A stretch of DNA of 64,000 nucleotides from the NCBI GenBank assembly GCA_016584305.1, contig JACEEZ010001126.1:169501-233500 (forward strand), given 5' to 3'. Positions within the stretch are counted from its first letter, which is position 1. The number at the start of each line of letters is the position of its first letter. A program made the position numbers and the translations under genes. The notes below the pieces were generated by a model. That model saw nothing but the letters and a program-made list of their open reading frames with translations. It was not told where the DNA came from and did not search any database. This document shows, piece by piece, positions 24,101-36,054 of the stretch. Source of the DNA: Chionoecetes opilio (Eukaryota; Arthropoda; Malacostraca; Decapoda; Majidae).

Positions 24101-25845
24101 GGTGTATTAGTAGGTAGTACATAATAGTAGCGGCCGCTTTACAGCTGTTTTGCTCTGTTGTTTAAGCTAGTGACGTCACAACATGGCGCCAGTCGTTTTA
24201 GAGCGTATACATTTTCCTGTACTTAAATTGGCTGTATCATCAAAAATACTGTTCACATAGAAAAATCAACATCACTGCCCAACTATATGAGGCTTGAAGA
24301 TGTCAAATCAATCCTTACCTCAAGTAGAGTAAATTGGTCCATTACCTGAAGAAGAAGCGAGTATTGTTGATTCTAGAATGCTTTAATCTATTGGGATTAA
24401 GATTCGCTAATATAAGTGATCGCAGAAATAACCGGTTTGAGGTAGATTTACAAGGAAATAACAAAGGGAGAGAGAATGATGGGGGGGGGGGGGAAGAAAG
24501 GAAGGAAGGAAATTAATTATATATGTTACGAGGAACAATGCTTATCATCTACATATATTTACATACCCTCATTAAACCTAGCATGAAAATAAATTGATCT
24601 TAATCTACTACCCAACTAACCATCACCGGCGGGCCGACGTAGGCCGTAGAGCGGCGAACGGCGGCCGCCGGTGGCAAATTTACCTCCGTCAGCCCTCCGA
24701 AAGCCCGCTGGTGTATTTTCAGACGGGATAATTTACTATGTTGAAAATTAATGTACAGAATTTCAAGAATTGAATATTTCTATGTGTAAACATTTTGAAA
24801 CAACAGTTATATGATTATCTTGATGTAGTATTACATCAGTAGTGACAAGCAGCGGCAACTTGACGTCAATCCTCCGGAGGCCCGCTGGGCACTGGTACGT
24901 ATTTGTAAGTGGGAAATATTCATTTCATATTATATATATTAACTCAGTAATATACATAGTATCTCAATATCGGTACCATCACTATTATTAGGCCTATTCA
25001 AGCTATTAAAAACTGTTATAAAAGTTTTTATAATAGTTTATAGAAATCATCATATATCAGTTTATTTCAAATATTTCCAGCTTAATCAGGAATACCCAGA
25101 GATAGGCTACATAGAAATAAAGATGAGATACGTACATAGGAAGGAGTTTACATGGAAAAAGGTTATCAGTTTGTCTGTGTGTGTATCATATAAAAATAAC
25201 ACTTGATTAACCGCGGCGAAGATTATTACTGGATAACACATGGTCATATTTTCCCTTATTTCAATAACTTCCAACATATTATCAACACATATATCAATAC
25301 TCAACGGTACACCTAAAATGGAATATGTAGATGATGGAGTTAACATATGAATAATATCATGATTTAGAATAGAATATTATTTGAAATCATTTCCCAGCTA
25401 TCAATGCACTAAACTGCCAGACGTACGATAGCCATTACAAAGGGTTAAAAACCCACAAAAGGCCTAAATTGTCACCCTTAACCAGTCGATAACATAATGA
25501 GAACTTAGCTATAACATGTTTTCGCTCCTTCATTATATCGAAATAGACTGAATAATATAAATTATTGCAGTACGACACGTTTTTTTAGGAATTCCTTGAC
25601 GGTGCCTGGCGCTGTGTCTGAGTGAAAATAATCAGTTAGTTGGAAAACGCACGAGTGGGTGGATGTTGTTATGTTGTTCGCCGCAACCTATATCCTTCTA
25701 CATGGCTGTTCACGCCGTTCAGTGTTCCACGTACACCAGCATGTAAACTCAATAACGAAAATGTTTTTGTACTTATGAAATAAACAATGTCCGTAGCAAT
25801 TATGATCCTAGCAATCTCCTTTTCATCGTATTACTGGATAACGAC
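24101..25845. other. no gene seen; AT-rich with one GC-rich patch
   Basis: About 24610-24720 is a GC-rich patch with GGCGGCCGCCGGTGG. A related patch (GGGCCGCTGGGAGCGGCCCG) is at 26050-26180, and a small one (CAATCCTCCGGAGGCCCGCTGG) is at 24870-24892. These look like ends of one repeat family. The rest is AT-rich with no recognisable feature. Confidence 0.4.
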
Positions 25846-26030
25846 ACAGGAATATTTCTGGTTAAATTTTCTAAGCATATTGCATTATATAGTAATGTTT
25901 TTATAAGTGTTGAACAGCCCATTAGTCTATTAATCGGCTAATGGGTTGTGCAACACCCCTTAAAACATTACTATATCTGCAATATACTTAGAAAGTATAA
26001 CCATAAATATTCCTCAATCAGTTAATATAA
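25846..26030. repeat. imperfect palindrome, MITE-like
   Basis: Arms of about 75-85 bp containing TTTCTAAGCATATTGCA and its complement, and GAACAGCCCATTAG against CTAATGGGTTGTGC, flank a 12 bp loop near 25933. No coding content. Confidence 0.7.
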
Positions 26031-26650
26031 CAGCGGCAAATTGTCATATGCCCTACGGCGGGCCGCTGGGAGCGGCCCGCCGGTGAGCCTCTGAGCAAAT
26101 TCCCAGCGGCCCTACGTCGTACACTTCCGTCGGGCCGCCGATAAGACATACGGAGGGCCTCCGGAGGCCCTCCGTCTTTGTGTTTGCTGGGTATCCCCCT
26201 GGAGTCGTGGAGAGAAGCGAAGCGACGTTACACAACTTCAGCTTAAAACGGCCATTTCCAAGTCACTGCTGTCGTCGTCGATTATAGTCCTTAGACAGCT
26301 TAACCGAGGCAGAAGAAAACACTGGTCACACTGCACACTGTCTTTAAACCACACCAACCCTTTAGACACAAGCACTCAGTCAAGCAGCCTTTTAAAAAGG
26401 TGGCGGGTTAGCAGGAAGCGGCTGAGAGCGGCCAAAAACAGCTCCGCTATGCCGGCATCTTGATATTTCCTCTTGTTAGAGGCTCTTCGGAGCTTGGGTT
26501 CTTGTTTTAGCTGCCACCATGATGTGCCAGCCTCTCTAGGACCTCCCAATGTCTCTTTCCAGTAGGGGGAAGGAAACACCGTAGTAGTGTGATGGGGTTA
26601 ATCCTTAAGAGGCACGACGGACCATGACCTATCGTAGTCAAGGCCCAAGA
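26031..26650. other. no gene seen
   Basis: GC-rich repeat patch to about 26180 (CCGGAGGGCCTCCGGAGG palindromic words), then mixed sequence with no recognised protein or RNA. The 67-codon minus-strand ORF at 26376-26579 is unassigned. Confidence 0.4.
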
Positions 26651-26651
26651 C

Positions 26652-27819
26652 ACACTCGGCCGATTTTTCAAACATAGACTTATGTTAACCTAAGACTAAA
26701 CATGGCCTTAGACAGACATTTCAGTTTTTTAAGGGGGGTTTAGTCTCAGATTGGTCGAAGACTAACGAAAATAACATTGGAATTAGAGAGAACTGCAACT
26801 CCGAAATGCCAGTGGTCGCTGGCAGTTTTAACTCACAATTTGGTGAAAAGTTGGTCAACTTGAAAGAAAAATATGGGCTTATTCCACTGCACTTAAAACA
26901 CAAAAGTATAATTTTAAGAACGATTTTCTTCTATATGTATTTTGTATAGAAGCCTGATTCTGTAAAACATGTATTTAACCAAATAACCAAGTAGGTTATA
27001 GTTGAGGAGGCGAGGTAAATGTTACTCTATGATATTATACAGTCAATAACGTATGTTTAGAAGTTATCTATACCTAGGCAGTCATATGTTCCTGTTATTA
27101 TTGTGTATCAATCAGATAGAAAGCCTGGAAGTGCAATGAGTCGACGCGTGAAGTGGCAATGTTTTGATTCAATCTCCCCGCCACAATCTCCCCGCCACCA
27201 CTCCCCGCCGCGGCGTGTCGCCTCCACAATTATAACCTACATTGTCGCAGCAACAAGCCGATTTCGGCATTCTTTATTCTTCGTTTTTCCAAGGCATTGC
27301 TTATTGTATTTTGACAAGCGTTTGCCAGACGCAGCAGTACTGTCTTAGAAAACAGTGTGAACATCGCCCAAATTTTACATGCCACAATATACATGTAAAA
27401 AATATATTAAGCTTTGCTACTCGAGGCGAGTAATTTGCATTAAATTGCTATCTTAGAACGTTCAATCGTAATGCATGTCATGCATACACTTACTAGAACA
27501 ACAGAAGAACGTTCTTTTTTAGTATTCAGATGCGGTGCATCAATATTTATCGCGAAATTGATTTATGAAAAATATTAGTCGCGGAGGGAAAACACAGTAG
27601 ACCAACCTTTGAGTTAAAACTGCCAGCGACCACTGGCATTTCTCGAGTTTCAGTTCTCTCCAATTGTTAGACACCCACGACCCTATCCAACATCCAAGTC
27701 TAATAATATTATATAACCCCCCGGAAAAATGTTTAGGAAACTGAAATGTCTGTCTAAGGCCATGGTTAGTCTTAGGTTAGCCTAAGTCCATGTTTGAAAA
27801 ATCGGCCGACTGAGTGTAT
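26652..27819. mobile_element. TIR element, about 75 bp inverted ends, hosting a MITE
   Basis: The left end has TCGGCCGATTTTTCAAACAT and GGCCTTAGACAGACATTTCAG; the right end (27741-27819) is the complement, with an extra ACTG-like insertion in the outermost bases. The interior is almost entirely the nested MITE at 26784-27665. Confidence 0.7.
26784..27665. mobile_element. nested MITE, copy 2 (inverted relative to copy 1)
   Basis: Close inverted copy of 14611-15493 with the same 54 bp ends. The shared interior includes the GGCGGGGAGATTG iterations seen here as CAATCTCCCCGCC. Only a few substitutions separate the copies, which suggests fairly recent spread. Confidence 0.8.
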
Positions 27820-28075
27820 GGCGGGAAAGCCACTTACGACTTGAGTTACCGCTTATGGTTTAACATAGGGTTTACATGTTCCTTATAAGAAGGTTCTTAT
27901 ATATATAGGTTTTATAGGTTAGGTGATACGTTATGTAGGTTTATACATCATGTGCTGTTACCACCAGCACACACAGCATGACTCAGCAAGTCGTGACTGG
28001 TCGCCGTCGAGAGTCGTGAAGATGTGAACATAGTAACTCTATGCTGCTATGTCAGAGCTAAGGTATGGTTGTAGC

Positions 28076-28110
28076 TATATAAACGCCAAGCCACCAGTGT
28101 AGTTCAGTCA
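28076..28110 (+). promoter_or_regulatory. core promoter: TATA box and arthropod initiator
   Basis: TATATAAA at 28076-28083 is followed about 28 bp later by TTCAGTCA (28103-28110), matching the arthropod initiator core TCAGT. The spacing is right for a TATA-driven start near A28106. The next ATG (28145) follows a 39 nt leader. Confidence 0.55.
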
Positions 28111-28144
28111 GCGCGCAAAACGTGCATCTCCACTGCTTGAAAAG

Positions 28145-28484
28145 ATGATGTTTTCCACAAGGTCGCTTCAAGAAAAGAGACCCTGTTTTTCCCTATCCAC
28201 CTGCTGGATCTCTGTCTTGCTGTTTCTGGCAGGGATAATAATTATTAATCTCTTCGTGCGTCAGACTGCTGCCCCTTTACCATCGCCGGGGATTCCGATT
28301 CTTGGTAACCCACAGACGGACGCTGATGGTGGCCAGGCTGATCATAATGGTGGCGTGGATTGGATTCCATGCCTACCTGGATCTTTATATTGTGGTTTTA
28401 CCGCCGCCGAGGAGCAGCTGGTGGACTTGGGTGCCAGTGGCGTTTCTAGCACTAAACAACTGGGGAGGCTTTCTTGGGGCCAAG
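28145..28484 (+). CDS. candidate first coding exon, unrecognised type II membrane protein
   Basis: An ATG-ATG pair lies 39 nt downstream of a credible promoter. The frame gives about 113 codons, then a splice-donor-like CAAG|GTAAAT at 28484/28485. Residues 1-17 are polar and basic. Residues about 18-38 (STCWISVLLFLAGIIIINLF) form one strong hydrophobic segment followed by arginine, as in a signal-anchored type II membrane protein, with a proline/glycine-rich luminal part after it. A second frame from 28302 is also hydrophobic (LIIMVAWIGFHAYLDLYIVV), so the true frame after about 28300 is uncertain. No later exons are identified and I do not recognise the family. Confidence 0.4.
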
Positions 28485-28531
28485 GTAAATGAGAGGGGGG
28501 GGCATAACCGAAGTTTGGAGGGTTTGTAACG

Positions 28532-28535
28532 GAGT

Positions 28536-28574
<39 letters not shown>
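28532..28574 (+). repeat. G homopolymer of about 43 bases
   Basis: A pure G run just downstream of the candidate exon and before the damaged LTR element. Such runs are rare in animal DNA and easily produced or stretched by sequencing error. Confidence 0.9.
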
Positions 28575-28761
28575 CTTTACTGTAAGCACCATAGAAATTT
28601 TTGAAAGTTGAGCACTTTTCAGGGTCAATCTGAAGCCTATGAAAGGATATGTTATACTATTTAAGTGATATTCAGTCAGAAAAAAATGGCATTTTCAACA
28701 TTGGGAAGAATTTAACGAAATTTCATCTGAGAGTCTCAGATCCATTTTCTCTGATAGTGAG

Positions 28762-29806
28762 TGTGACGAAGACACAGCCACAATCAAGACACGGGAATGA
28801 TCAGCATGGTGGCCGCACTCAAGTTCAAGCTCAAGGAGAGCGAGGGGTATATAAGGCGCGCACAGCCACAGCACTCAGCCCTTTGTTGGAGCGCCATGCC
28901 CCCAAGACTTCCTCTCCTCCTCCCGGGGCCGCGACGCAAAGTCCCCCAGAAATTCCTCTCCTCCTCCCTGGCCGCGACGCAAAGGGCCCCAGGCTTCCTC
29001 TCCTCCCTCCTGGCCGCGACGCAAATTCCCCCCGCATCCTTTCCTCACCTCACCCCCCCTTCTCCGGTTCAAAACAACCTCAGTCACCGTGAGAGCCCCC
29101 AACTCCCTCCCTACCCCGGGTTTTGACGCCAGCTCGCCCCGGGGGGTGAAGCACCTCAACTCCTACCCCCCACTGGGCCCCATTCCCTACCACCCCTCCC
29201 CGTCCCCGTTCCTCTCTTCCACTATCTACAGGGGGCCCTGGGGCGGACCCCGTGCAGCTGGAAAAGGCGGGTTCCCCGCCTTACACACCCCGTGACCCAT
29301 CCCGGGCCGTCTTAAGGCCTCCGGGCGGTGCCTTCCCTACCTCCCCCACCCGGGCCATCACCAAACCGAAAGGGGGCCTCGGTGGTAAGACCAATCCCGG
29401 TAAAACTCCTGGTCGCCTCTCCCTTTGGACGTCCTCCCATTGAAGAAAACCCCCCAAACCCTCAATCCACCCACCCCGGGGGACGCTAAACCCCCTGTCC
29501 TTTTTGGTGATGAGGCCAACCGCGGTGGGACTCCTGGCCGCCTCTCCTTTTTTGACCCCCGTCCCCCGGGGACACCAACGTGCCCCAAAGCCACCCACCC
29601 CGGGGACGCTCGCTCCCTGCCATTTGGGGTCCCCCGAGGGGGATTTGGGGATTTTTTTTGCCTAGCCGCTCCCAAAGGGGGCTTTGGAAATAATCTCTGT
29701 TGTAAAAAAGGGAAACCCTTGAAAAAACCAAAGAGGAAAAAAACCCCAAGCGGAATTTAAAAGTTTCTTTGGCCCTGGGAAGAGAACCTGGAAACCCACG
29801 AAAACA
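28762..29806 (+). mobile_element. 5' LTR of the second LTR retrotransposon
   Basis: About 1.05 kb starting TGTGACGAAGACACAGCC and matched along its length, in direct orientation, by 34700-35745. It contains a TATATAAGG box (about 28847) with GCACAGCCACAGCACTCAG downstream, the likely transcription start area, then C-rich iterations of CTTCCTCTCCTCCTCCC. The end near CACGAAAACA is followed by TGGCGGCCCCCGGTGG, a plausible primer binding site. The exact 3' end is uncertain because the copies differ by many homopolymer changes. Confidence 0.75.
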
Positions 29807-32800
29807 CTGGCGGCCCCCGGTGGCCCCTCCGCAGGCCACATAGGGAGCCCCATGGAAAAACAACGCCCCTTAAACCCCCGGGTTTTAACGCACCTTGCCC
29901 TTTTTGGTTTGAACCGTTTCGAGTTTAACTGCGAACTTTAAAGAAATCCCACGGGGCACGCGCCAAATGGTGTAAGATTACCATCGGCGACTTTGGGCAA
30001 TGAGGAAACAACGCCTCACAGCAGCTACTGGGAGGTGAAACAGCATTGAAAAAGAATTTGGGCCCCCCAAGAAGAAAATGCTAGCCAAGGGACCCGCCAC
30101 TCTCACCCCAGGGGGACCTGAGCCGGGGCCGCTTTGGAAGACAGGTTTCGCAGTTTGGCCCAAACCGGGGCATTAAATGGAGCGGGCAACCCATCATCGA
30201 CCGGGAATCTAGGGGAAGCCTTCTTGAAACCTTCCCCCTCAATCTAAAACAGAGGTATTAAAAACAAGAACTACAACCCTGGAGAGGGCCTGGGAAAACT
30301 GAACGTCATCCCCCAGCTGATGAAAACCCTTCCACCACACCAGTTATCGTGGCCCCACAGAAAAACCCTGCACCTTCTCGCCTTGACCAGCTAAAAACCA
30401 CTTTTGCCCCCCGGGCACGCCCCCTTTTTTGAACGACAACACAGGAAGCGACGCAGGACACCAAACAGCGTGGGTAGAAAGGGACAAAACTCAGGTGCTG
30501 GAACTGTGGGCAACTTTGGGTCACCTCAACGGAGGGGTCGAAAGGGGCCCAAGAAACTCTCCCAAAAAATTTCCCGGGCCCTTTTAAAACCCAAACGGGG
30601 GTCGTCCGGGGGGAAACTGGATGAACCCCATAAGGCCGGGATGCCAATAACACCCACAGTCCCCTCACCGTAAAGAAAAAAAGGGCCCTTTAGTCTTGGT
30701 TGAAAAGGGGGAGCCACCGCAGCGGGCCTTTTCCCTTCCCCTTTCCCTAAAACCACTAAGCAAAAATTTGGGGGAAATCCCCAAAGGGTACTCACCTGTT
30801 AAAGGGAGCCGGGACGACTTTGGGCTGTATTTGGAGAGACTAATGCTTCACTGCAGTGGGAGGGAAATTTTTATTACAGGGTCCCTTTTGTCCTGGGGGG
30901 GCTTATGGGGATTGGCCCCCGGAAAAATGGGGAATGGAGGGCCCTTAAACCCTCGGGAAAAAATTTTGGCTCACGAAAGTAACAGAAGCCGGGAGGAAAT
31001 CGAAAATACTGTTTCCCAGGATCTTATATTTTCCCTAAACCCTTGACCTTCCGCCCAACAGCCTTGGGGCAAATACTCCTTCATTCACGACGTTTTAAGA
31101 AACCCTTAAATGTCTTCTCCCTCCCAACAAGTTTCCCCCCGGGGGCTAAGGGCAGCCCCCCACTGTATGGGTGGGGCTCATCAGTCTTCGCCATTCCCAA
31201 TCACACGCGGAGTCAGAAACATTGCAGAAAGGGTGGGAATTGGCTCAGTAAAATCCGGGGGAGCTGAGGGACACGCCAAAAAACCTTTCTGGGGCACAAC
31301 GATTTTTCCGGGTTTATTCGAAACCGGTCGGGACCCCCATCTCAAACCTGTGACCGGGGAAAACCCCTCCAAAAGGGACTAGGGGGAATTATTCGCGCGG
31401 GGAGGGACGCCCAGGGTTTAACTATTTCTTGCAAAACATCCATCTAAAACCAAAAAGGGCCCTCCAATCAAAACCTTTTCCGACGAAACCCAAACCACAC
31501 GCCCAAAAGGGAAGGAACGTTCTCAAGTCGTTTTCCATGGCTCGGCAGGGGATTATAAACCCATCGAAAAGTCCTTGGCCCTTCCCTTTTGGGGGTGTTG
31601 GCAAAAAAAAAGGACGGTCCCAAAGGTTTTTGTGGATTTCGGCGCCTGAATGCGGCCCACAGGGAAGGTGCTCAACCCCCCCGGGCGTATTGCCGCCCTT
31701 TGGAGGCCCTCCAGGGTTTTTCCAGATGGTTCCCAAACCTAGACCAAAAAAAGTGGCTACTGGAAAACCCCTTTCGGGGAAAGGACAAGGGCCAAGACTC
31801 CCTTTCAGCACAGGAAAGGGCCCAAAATAGGGGATTTCGAGGTCCTCCCCTTCGGGCCCGAAAACGGCCCCACTTTTTCCCCTCCCTCCTGATGGCCCCT
31901 GCCCTTGGCGGGCCTGACGGGGAAAAACGTGTCTCGTTTAAATTGGACGCCATCTCGTATTGCTCCAACCGGACCATTCATCTCGCGACTTGGGGAGGTT
32001 TTTTAGGGGGACCCCGAGAACTGGGCTCAACTAAAGCCCCAAATGCTGTCTACTCTGAGGAAGTACCTTTTTCTGGCCATGGGGTGAGGGGCCCGTGGCT
32101 CCACCGGGCCCCTTTACAAGCGGGGGCCATACAACATACCCCCAACCTACCAACGTTCGTAATTACGTGGGTTTTCCCTGGGTTTGGCGTCATACTACAA
32201 AAAGATTTGCCCAAGGGGCTTCGCTGATATAGAAACACCCCCCCACCGCCTCCGGGATAAGGGGGTCCCCTTTGGGTTTGGTCAACCGACTGTGAGCAAG
32301 CTTTTCGGACCCTCAAAAAACCACCTCCCCCCCCCCCCCTATCGTCGCCTACCCAGACTTCTCCCACCCTTTAACCCCTTTTTCGATGCATCCAACTTTT
32401 TCTGGGGGGCTGTCCCTTTTTGCAGAGGGGAGACGGGAAAAGGGAAAAAATAAATTTCCTGTTTTCCACCGCAAAACCCCCAGCACTCCGGAAAAAACTA
32501 CAGCACAACGAAGAAAGAAGTTTAGGGGGTTTTTGGGGGAATCGGCAAATTTTCCGGGCCCTTTTCTACTCACAAACATTTTTGAGGGGTTCCCCCGACC
32601 TTAAAAGCCTTACAGGGTTTAAAAACCCTGTCCCCCGGAAAGCGCTCTTCTTCCCGATGGTCTAGGGGAGTTTTGAAAAATACGACTTTTACCAAACAAA
32701 AACCGCCAAAGGGAAAAATTTAGGGCAAAGCGACGGCCCCCTAGGTTTTCCTATGTCCAGCCTCAATCGATCAGTTTTCTCCACATGGGAGCCGGACTGA

Positions 32801-34699
32801 CGACGTCGCAGAAGGAAAACCATCAACTCCAGGGCCGCGGGGACAGGAAAAATGGCCCTCCGGCTCCCAAAAGTGGCCCCTTGGGAAAAATGGGGGTGTA
32901 GCGACGGCCCCCGGGGATGAACCCTGAAGGGCGGTGATGGTGGGCCCCAAGGCGGGGCCCCCTTTTTTCTTTGTCCCCCCATTCGTTCCCCCAAAGGGGG
33001 ACCCCAGGATTCAAGAAAACGTTGGGGTTTTTTCAGGACCCGGTACTATACTGACAAGCGTCCCCCTCGCCCAAACAGCTGCGTTTCCCCGTGCCGCGGT
33101 TTTCCGTAGGAAATACTACCGGCCAAAGGTTAAAGTAAAAGGCCACATAAATGCAAACTCAAACCCGGGGAACTTCTAGCCGTAATGGATGGGGCCCCTA
33201 CCTATTTTTAGGGCAAAGCAGTATTAAAAGTGGGCCTTTATTATTGCTTCTCCCGGTACGGGTTTTTCTGTCCCCCACGAGAACCACAAAGGGGTCTAAA
33301 AGTTTTCCCAAATCTTGCTGGGAGAAAGTCAAATTTTCCCTATTTTGGGGTCCCCGGGGGGCCCTCCTCTCCGACCGGCCCCGGGCCCCGAGTTCACCGC
33401 CGCCGTGGGGAAAACTTGGGGGGAAAATGTTTTTTGGGGACAAAATAATCCCCACTAGCCCTTACTAAAGCTCAGGGGAACGGGGGGAAAATTTTGAAAG
33501 TTTCATCGCACGATCAACCCAAAGCCATTAGGGCCAGCCTCGCCCCAAAATCTTAGGTGATTTGGGCCCCTTGGCCCCCCAATCAGCTCCCGTTGAACGC
33601 TGCCCCCCCCGAACCCCTACAGTTATTCACCACAAATGGCTACTCTTTTGGGCGCAAACCCCCCGGGTGCCGGCAGATGGCCCCCACCTTGCAATCCCCA
33701 TCACCCAGCACCGCACCTACACCACTCAAAACCTACGGGAAATACAACTTTCCCTACCCCCCCGCCACATGATGTTTTGCAAAAGCCTGCCCTAAAGTCA
33801 CCCAAAGGGGGCTCCCCCCTTTTCCGTGGGAGCCCCGGTACTAGTGAAGGTTCCTCCCCCCAAACCCCCTCACAAACTCGCACCAAATTGGCCCTGGGGC
33901 CCCTTTGTCATCCTGCTCTCCCCTCCCCGTTTTTCCCGGGTAACTTACGATACAGGGTAGGCCCCGGGCCGTTCACCCATCACCCACGGGAAAACCGTAA
34001 ACGTGTCACCTTAAAAAAACAAAAACAAAAAAGCAGGGCGCTTTTTCGTCCCCAACCCCCAAAGACCAAAAAAGGGGGTGATAACACTGAAATCCCGCCC
34101 CGAGGACCTCAACGGGAAAGCACAGGGGCCCTTTAAGACCACGACCCTACTTTCCAGAAAGTACAAGGGGGGCCCCCGAGGGGGGGGTGAGTTGGGTCCG
34201 GAACAGATATGAGCAATTAAAGACGAGTTTTCCTGGCGATCATCGGCCCAAACCCGGGGGGGGGGAAAAAGAGTATACTGGCGATCATAATCACCGGGGG
34301 GCCCGGAGGGACAACGCGCCACCCAGCCCAAACCCCCAGTTTTTCCCCTCCCCTTTTGACAAAACAAACCAAGGGGTACATCGCAGGCCTGACGCCCAAA
34401 GGAATTTTCCAAATGGACCCAAAACTAAATACGCGTGGGGCTTCATGGAAAAACAACCCCCCATCTTTACTCGTCGGCAACCCAAAACCCTTTTTTCCCG
34501 CGTCACAAGGGAAATATAGATTTTTGGGGACAGGTCCCGGGTCTCTGTTAAAACCTAACACACTCCAAAACCCACCCGTGAAATTATCATCTTGGCTCCC
34601 TCCCGCTTTCCCGTGACTGGGTTTTTTTTCGTTTCGTCCGAAGCCGGTGGGCCCAAAAAAATGCGGGCCCTGGGGCCCCCCGCTCACGCAAGAGGGGGG
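29807..34699 (+). pseudogene. Ty3/gypsy gag-pol interior, reading frames shattered
   Basis: No long frame survives, but gypsy polymerase signatures appear in order in shifting frames: GIINPSKSPW then KKKDG, FRRLNA and SRWF (31550-31760); a degraded segment matching the region before the catalytic DD motif (31830-31970); EEVPFSGHGV (32055-32090); an RNase H-like DASNFF (32385-32402); and a TTRREL-like stretch encoded around 32505-32525. Gag, protease and integrase could not be identified with confidence. A polypurine stretch AAGAGGGGGG lies just before the 3' LTR. The breaks are dominated by lengthened runs of C, G, A and T. Confidence 0.7.
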
Positions 34700-35745
34700 T
34701 GTACGAAGACACAGCCACAAAACAAGACACGGGAATGATCAGCATGGTGGGCCCCACTCAGTTCAAGCTCAAGGGGAAACGAGGGGTTTTATAAGGCGGG
34801 GCACAGCCACATGCACTCTCCTGGTTGGAGGCGCCATGCCCCCAAAACTTCCCTCCTCCTCCCTGGCCCGACGCCCAAAATCCCCCAGACTTCCTCTCCT
34901 CCTCCCTGGCCGCGACCAAAGTCCCCCAGGCTTCCTCTCCCCCCTCCCTTTGGGCCCCGACCCCCAAAGTCCCCCCGGCATTTCCCCTCCCCCACCTCAC
35001 CTCCCTTTCTCCGGTTCCGCAACCATCAGTCCCCGTGAGAGCCACCCAACTCCCTCCCTACTCCGGTTTTTGACGCCAGCTCGTCCCCCGTGAACCCCCC
35101 CAAATCCTACTCCCACTCCGTCATTCCCTACCCGTCCTCCCCGTCCCGTTTTCCCCTCTTTCCCCTTCTTTCAAGGGGGCTGGGCGGATCCCCTTTCAGC
35201 GGGAAAAGGGGGGGTGTTCCCCGCCTTACCCACCCCGCTGGACCCATCACCCGTCAGTTCAGGCGCTCCTGGCGGGCCCTTCCCCCACCTCCCCCCACGC
35301 CCTTTACCGAGCCGCAGAGGCCTCCGGGGGTAAGACCAATCGCGGTGGGGACTCCTGGTCGCCCTCTCCCTTTGGCCCTCCAGCCCATTGAAGAAAACCG
35401 CCCCCCCTCAACCCCCCACACCGGGGGGGGGGCTCAATCCCTGTCCTGTTGGGGCGAGGCCAACGCGGTTTTGGGGCTCCTGGGGCCCCCTCTCCTGTTT
35501 TTGGCCCCCCCTCCCCAGGGACACCACGTGCACCCAAACCCCCCACACCGGGGCCCTCGCTCCCTTTCCGTTTGGGACCCAAGGAGGACTTGGGGGTCCC
35601 CGGTGTAGCCGCTGCCAAAGGGGGGGTGAAAAATATCCCCCTGTATGTAACAAAGGAAATTGTAAAAACCCAAAAAGGGAAAAAAACACAACCGGAGATT
35701 AAAAGTTTTTTGGCCCCCCGAGAAAAACCTGGTATAGCCACGTAA
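34700..35745 (+). mobile_element. 3' LTR of the second LTR retrotransposon
   Basis: Starts TGTACGAAGACACAGCC directly after the polypurine tract and parallels 28762-29806 block by block (the TATAAGG box, GAGCTCGTCCCC-like and CTTCCTCTCCTCC iterations). It ends near AGCCACGTAAAA. The two LTRs differ by numerous single-base run-length changes. No clear target duplication is seen. Confidence 0.75.
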
Positions 35746-36054
35746 AAAAGAGCAAATAATCCTTTTGCTGGAAATGTGAAAAAGCAGCTCTCAAGTACGT
35801 TTTTTTTGAAAAGAAAAGGAAATTTACCAAATAAAGTTTTAAAACCAAAATTACTGAAAAATTTAAGTGCAAAAAAAATGGCCCTTTTTTTTTTTTTTTT
35901 TTTTCAATGCCCCCTCAAAAGAAATTTTATTATTACCTAAACCTCATACTTGAATATCTGTAACGAATAGCTATGGTATTCAGGGTTGGAAACAAATGCT
36001 AAAAATTTAGACACAATGCTGGGTGAAAAGTTTGTTCATTCGGCAGCAATATAT
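35746..36054. other. AT-rich spacer, no gene
   Basis: AT-rich sequence with a poly(T) run (about 35886-35904). Nothing recognisable. Confidence 0.5.

Noticed and set aside
23513..24117. A 78-100 residue protein read from both palindrome arms
   Set aside because: Identity of the two copies follows from the palindrome. No domain, promoter or splice context supports it.
28797..35741. Many proline- or glycine-rich ORFs of 60-210 codons
   Set aside because: They arise from C- and G-rich LTR iterations and frameshifted polymerase sequence. None has independent coding support.
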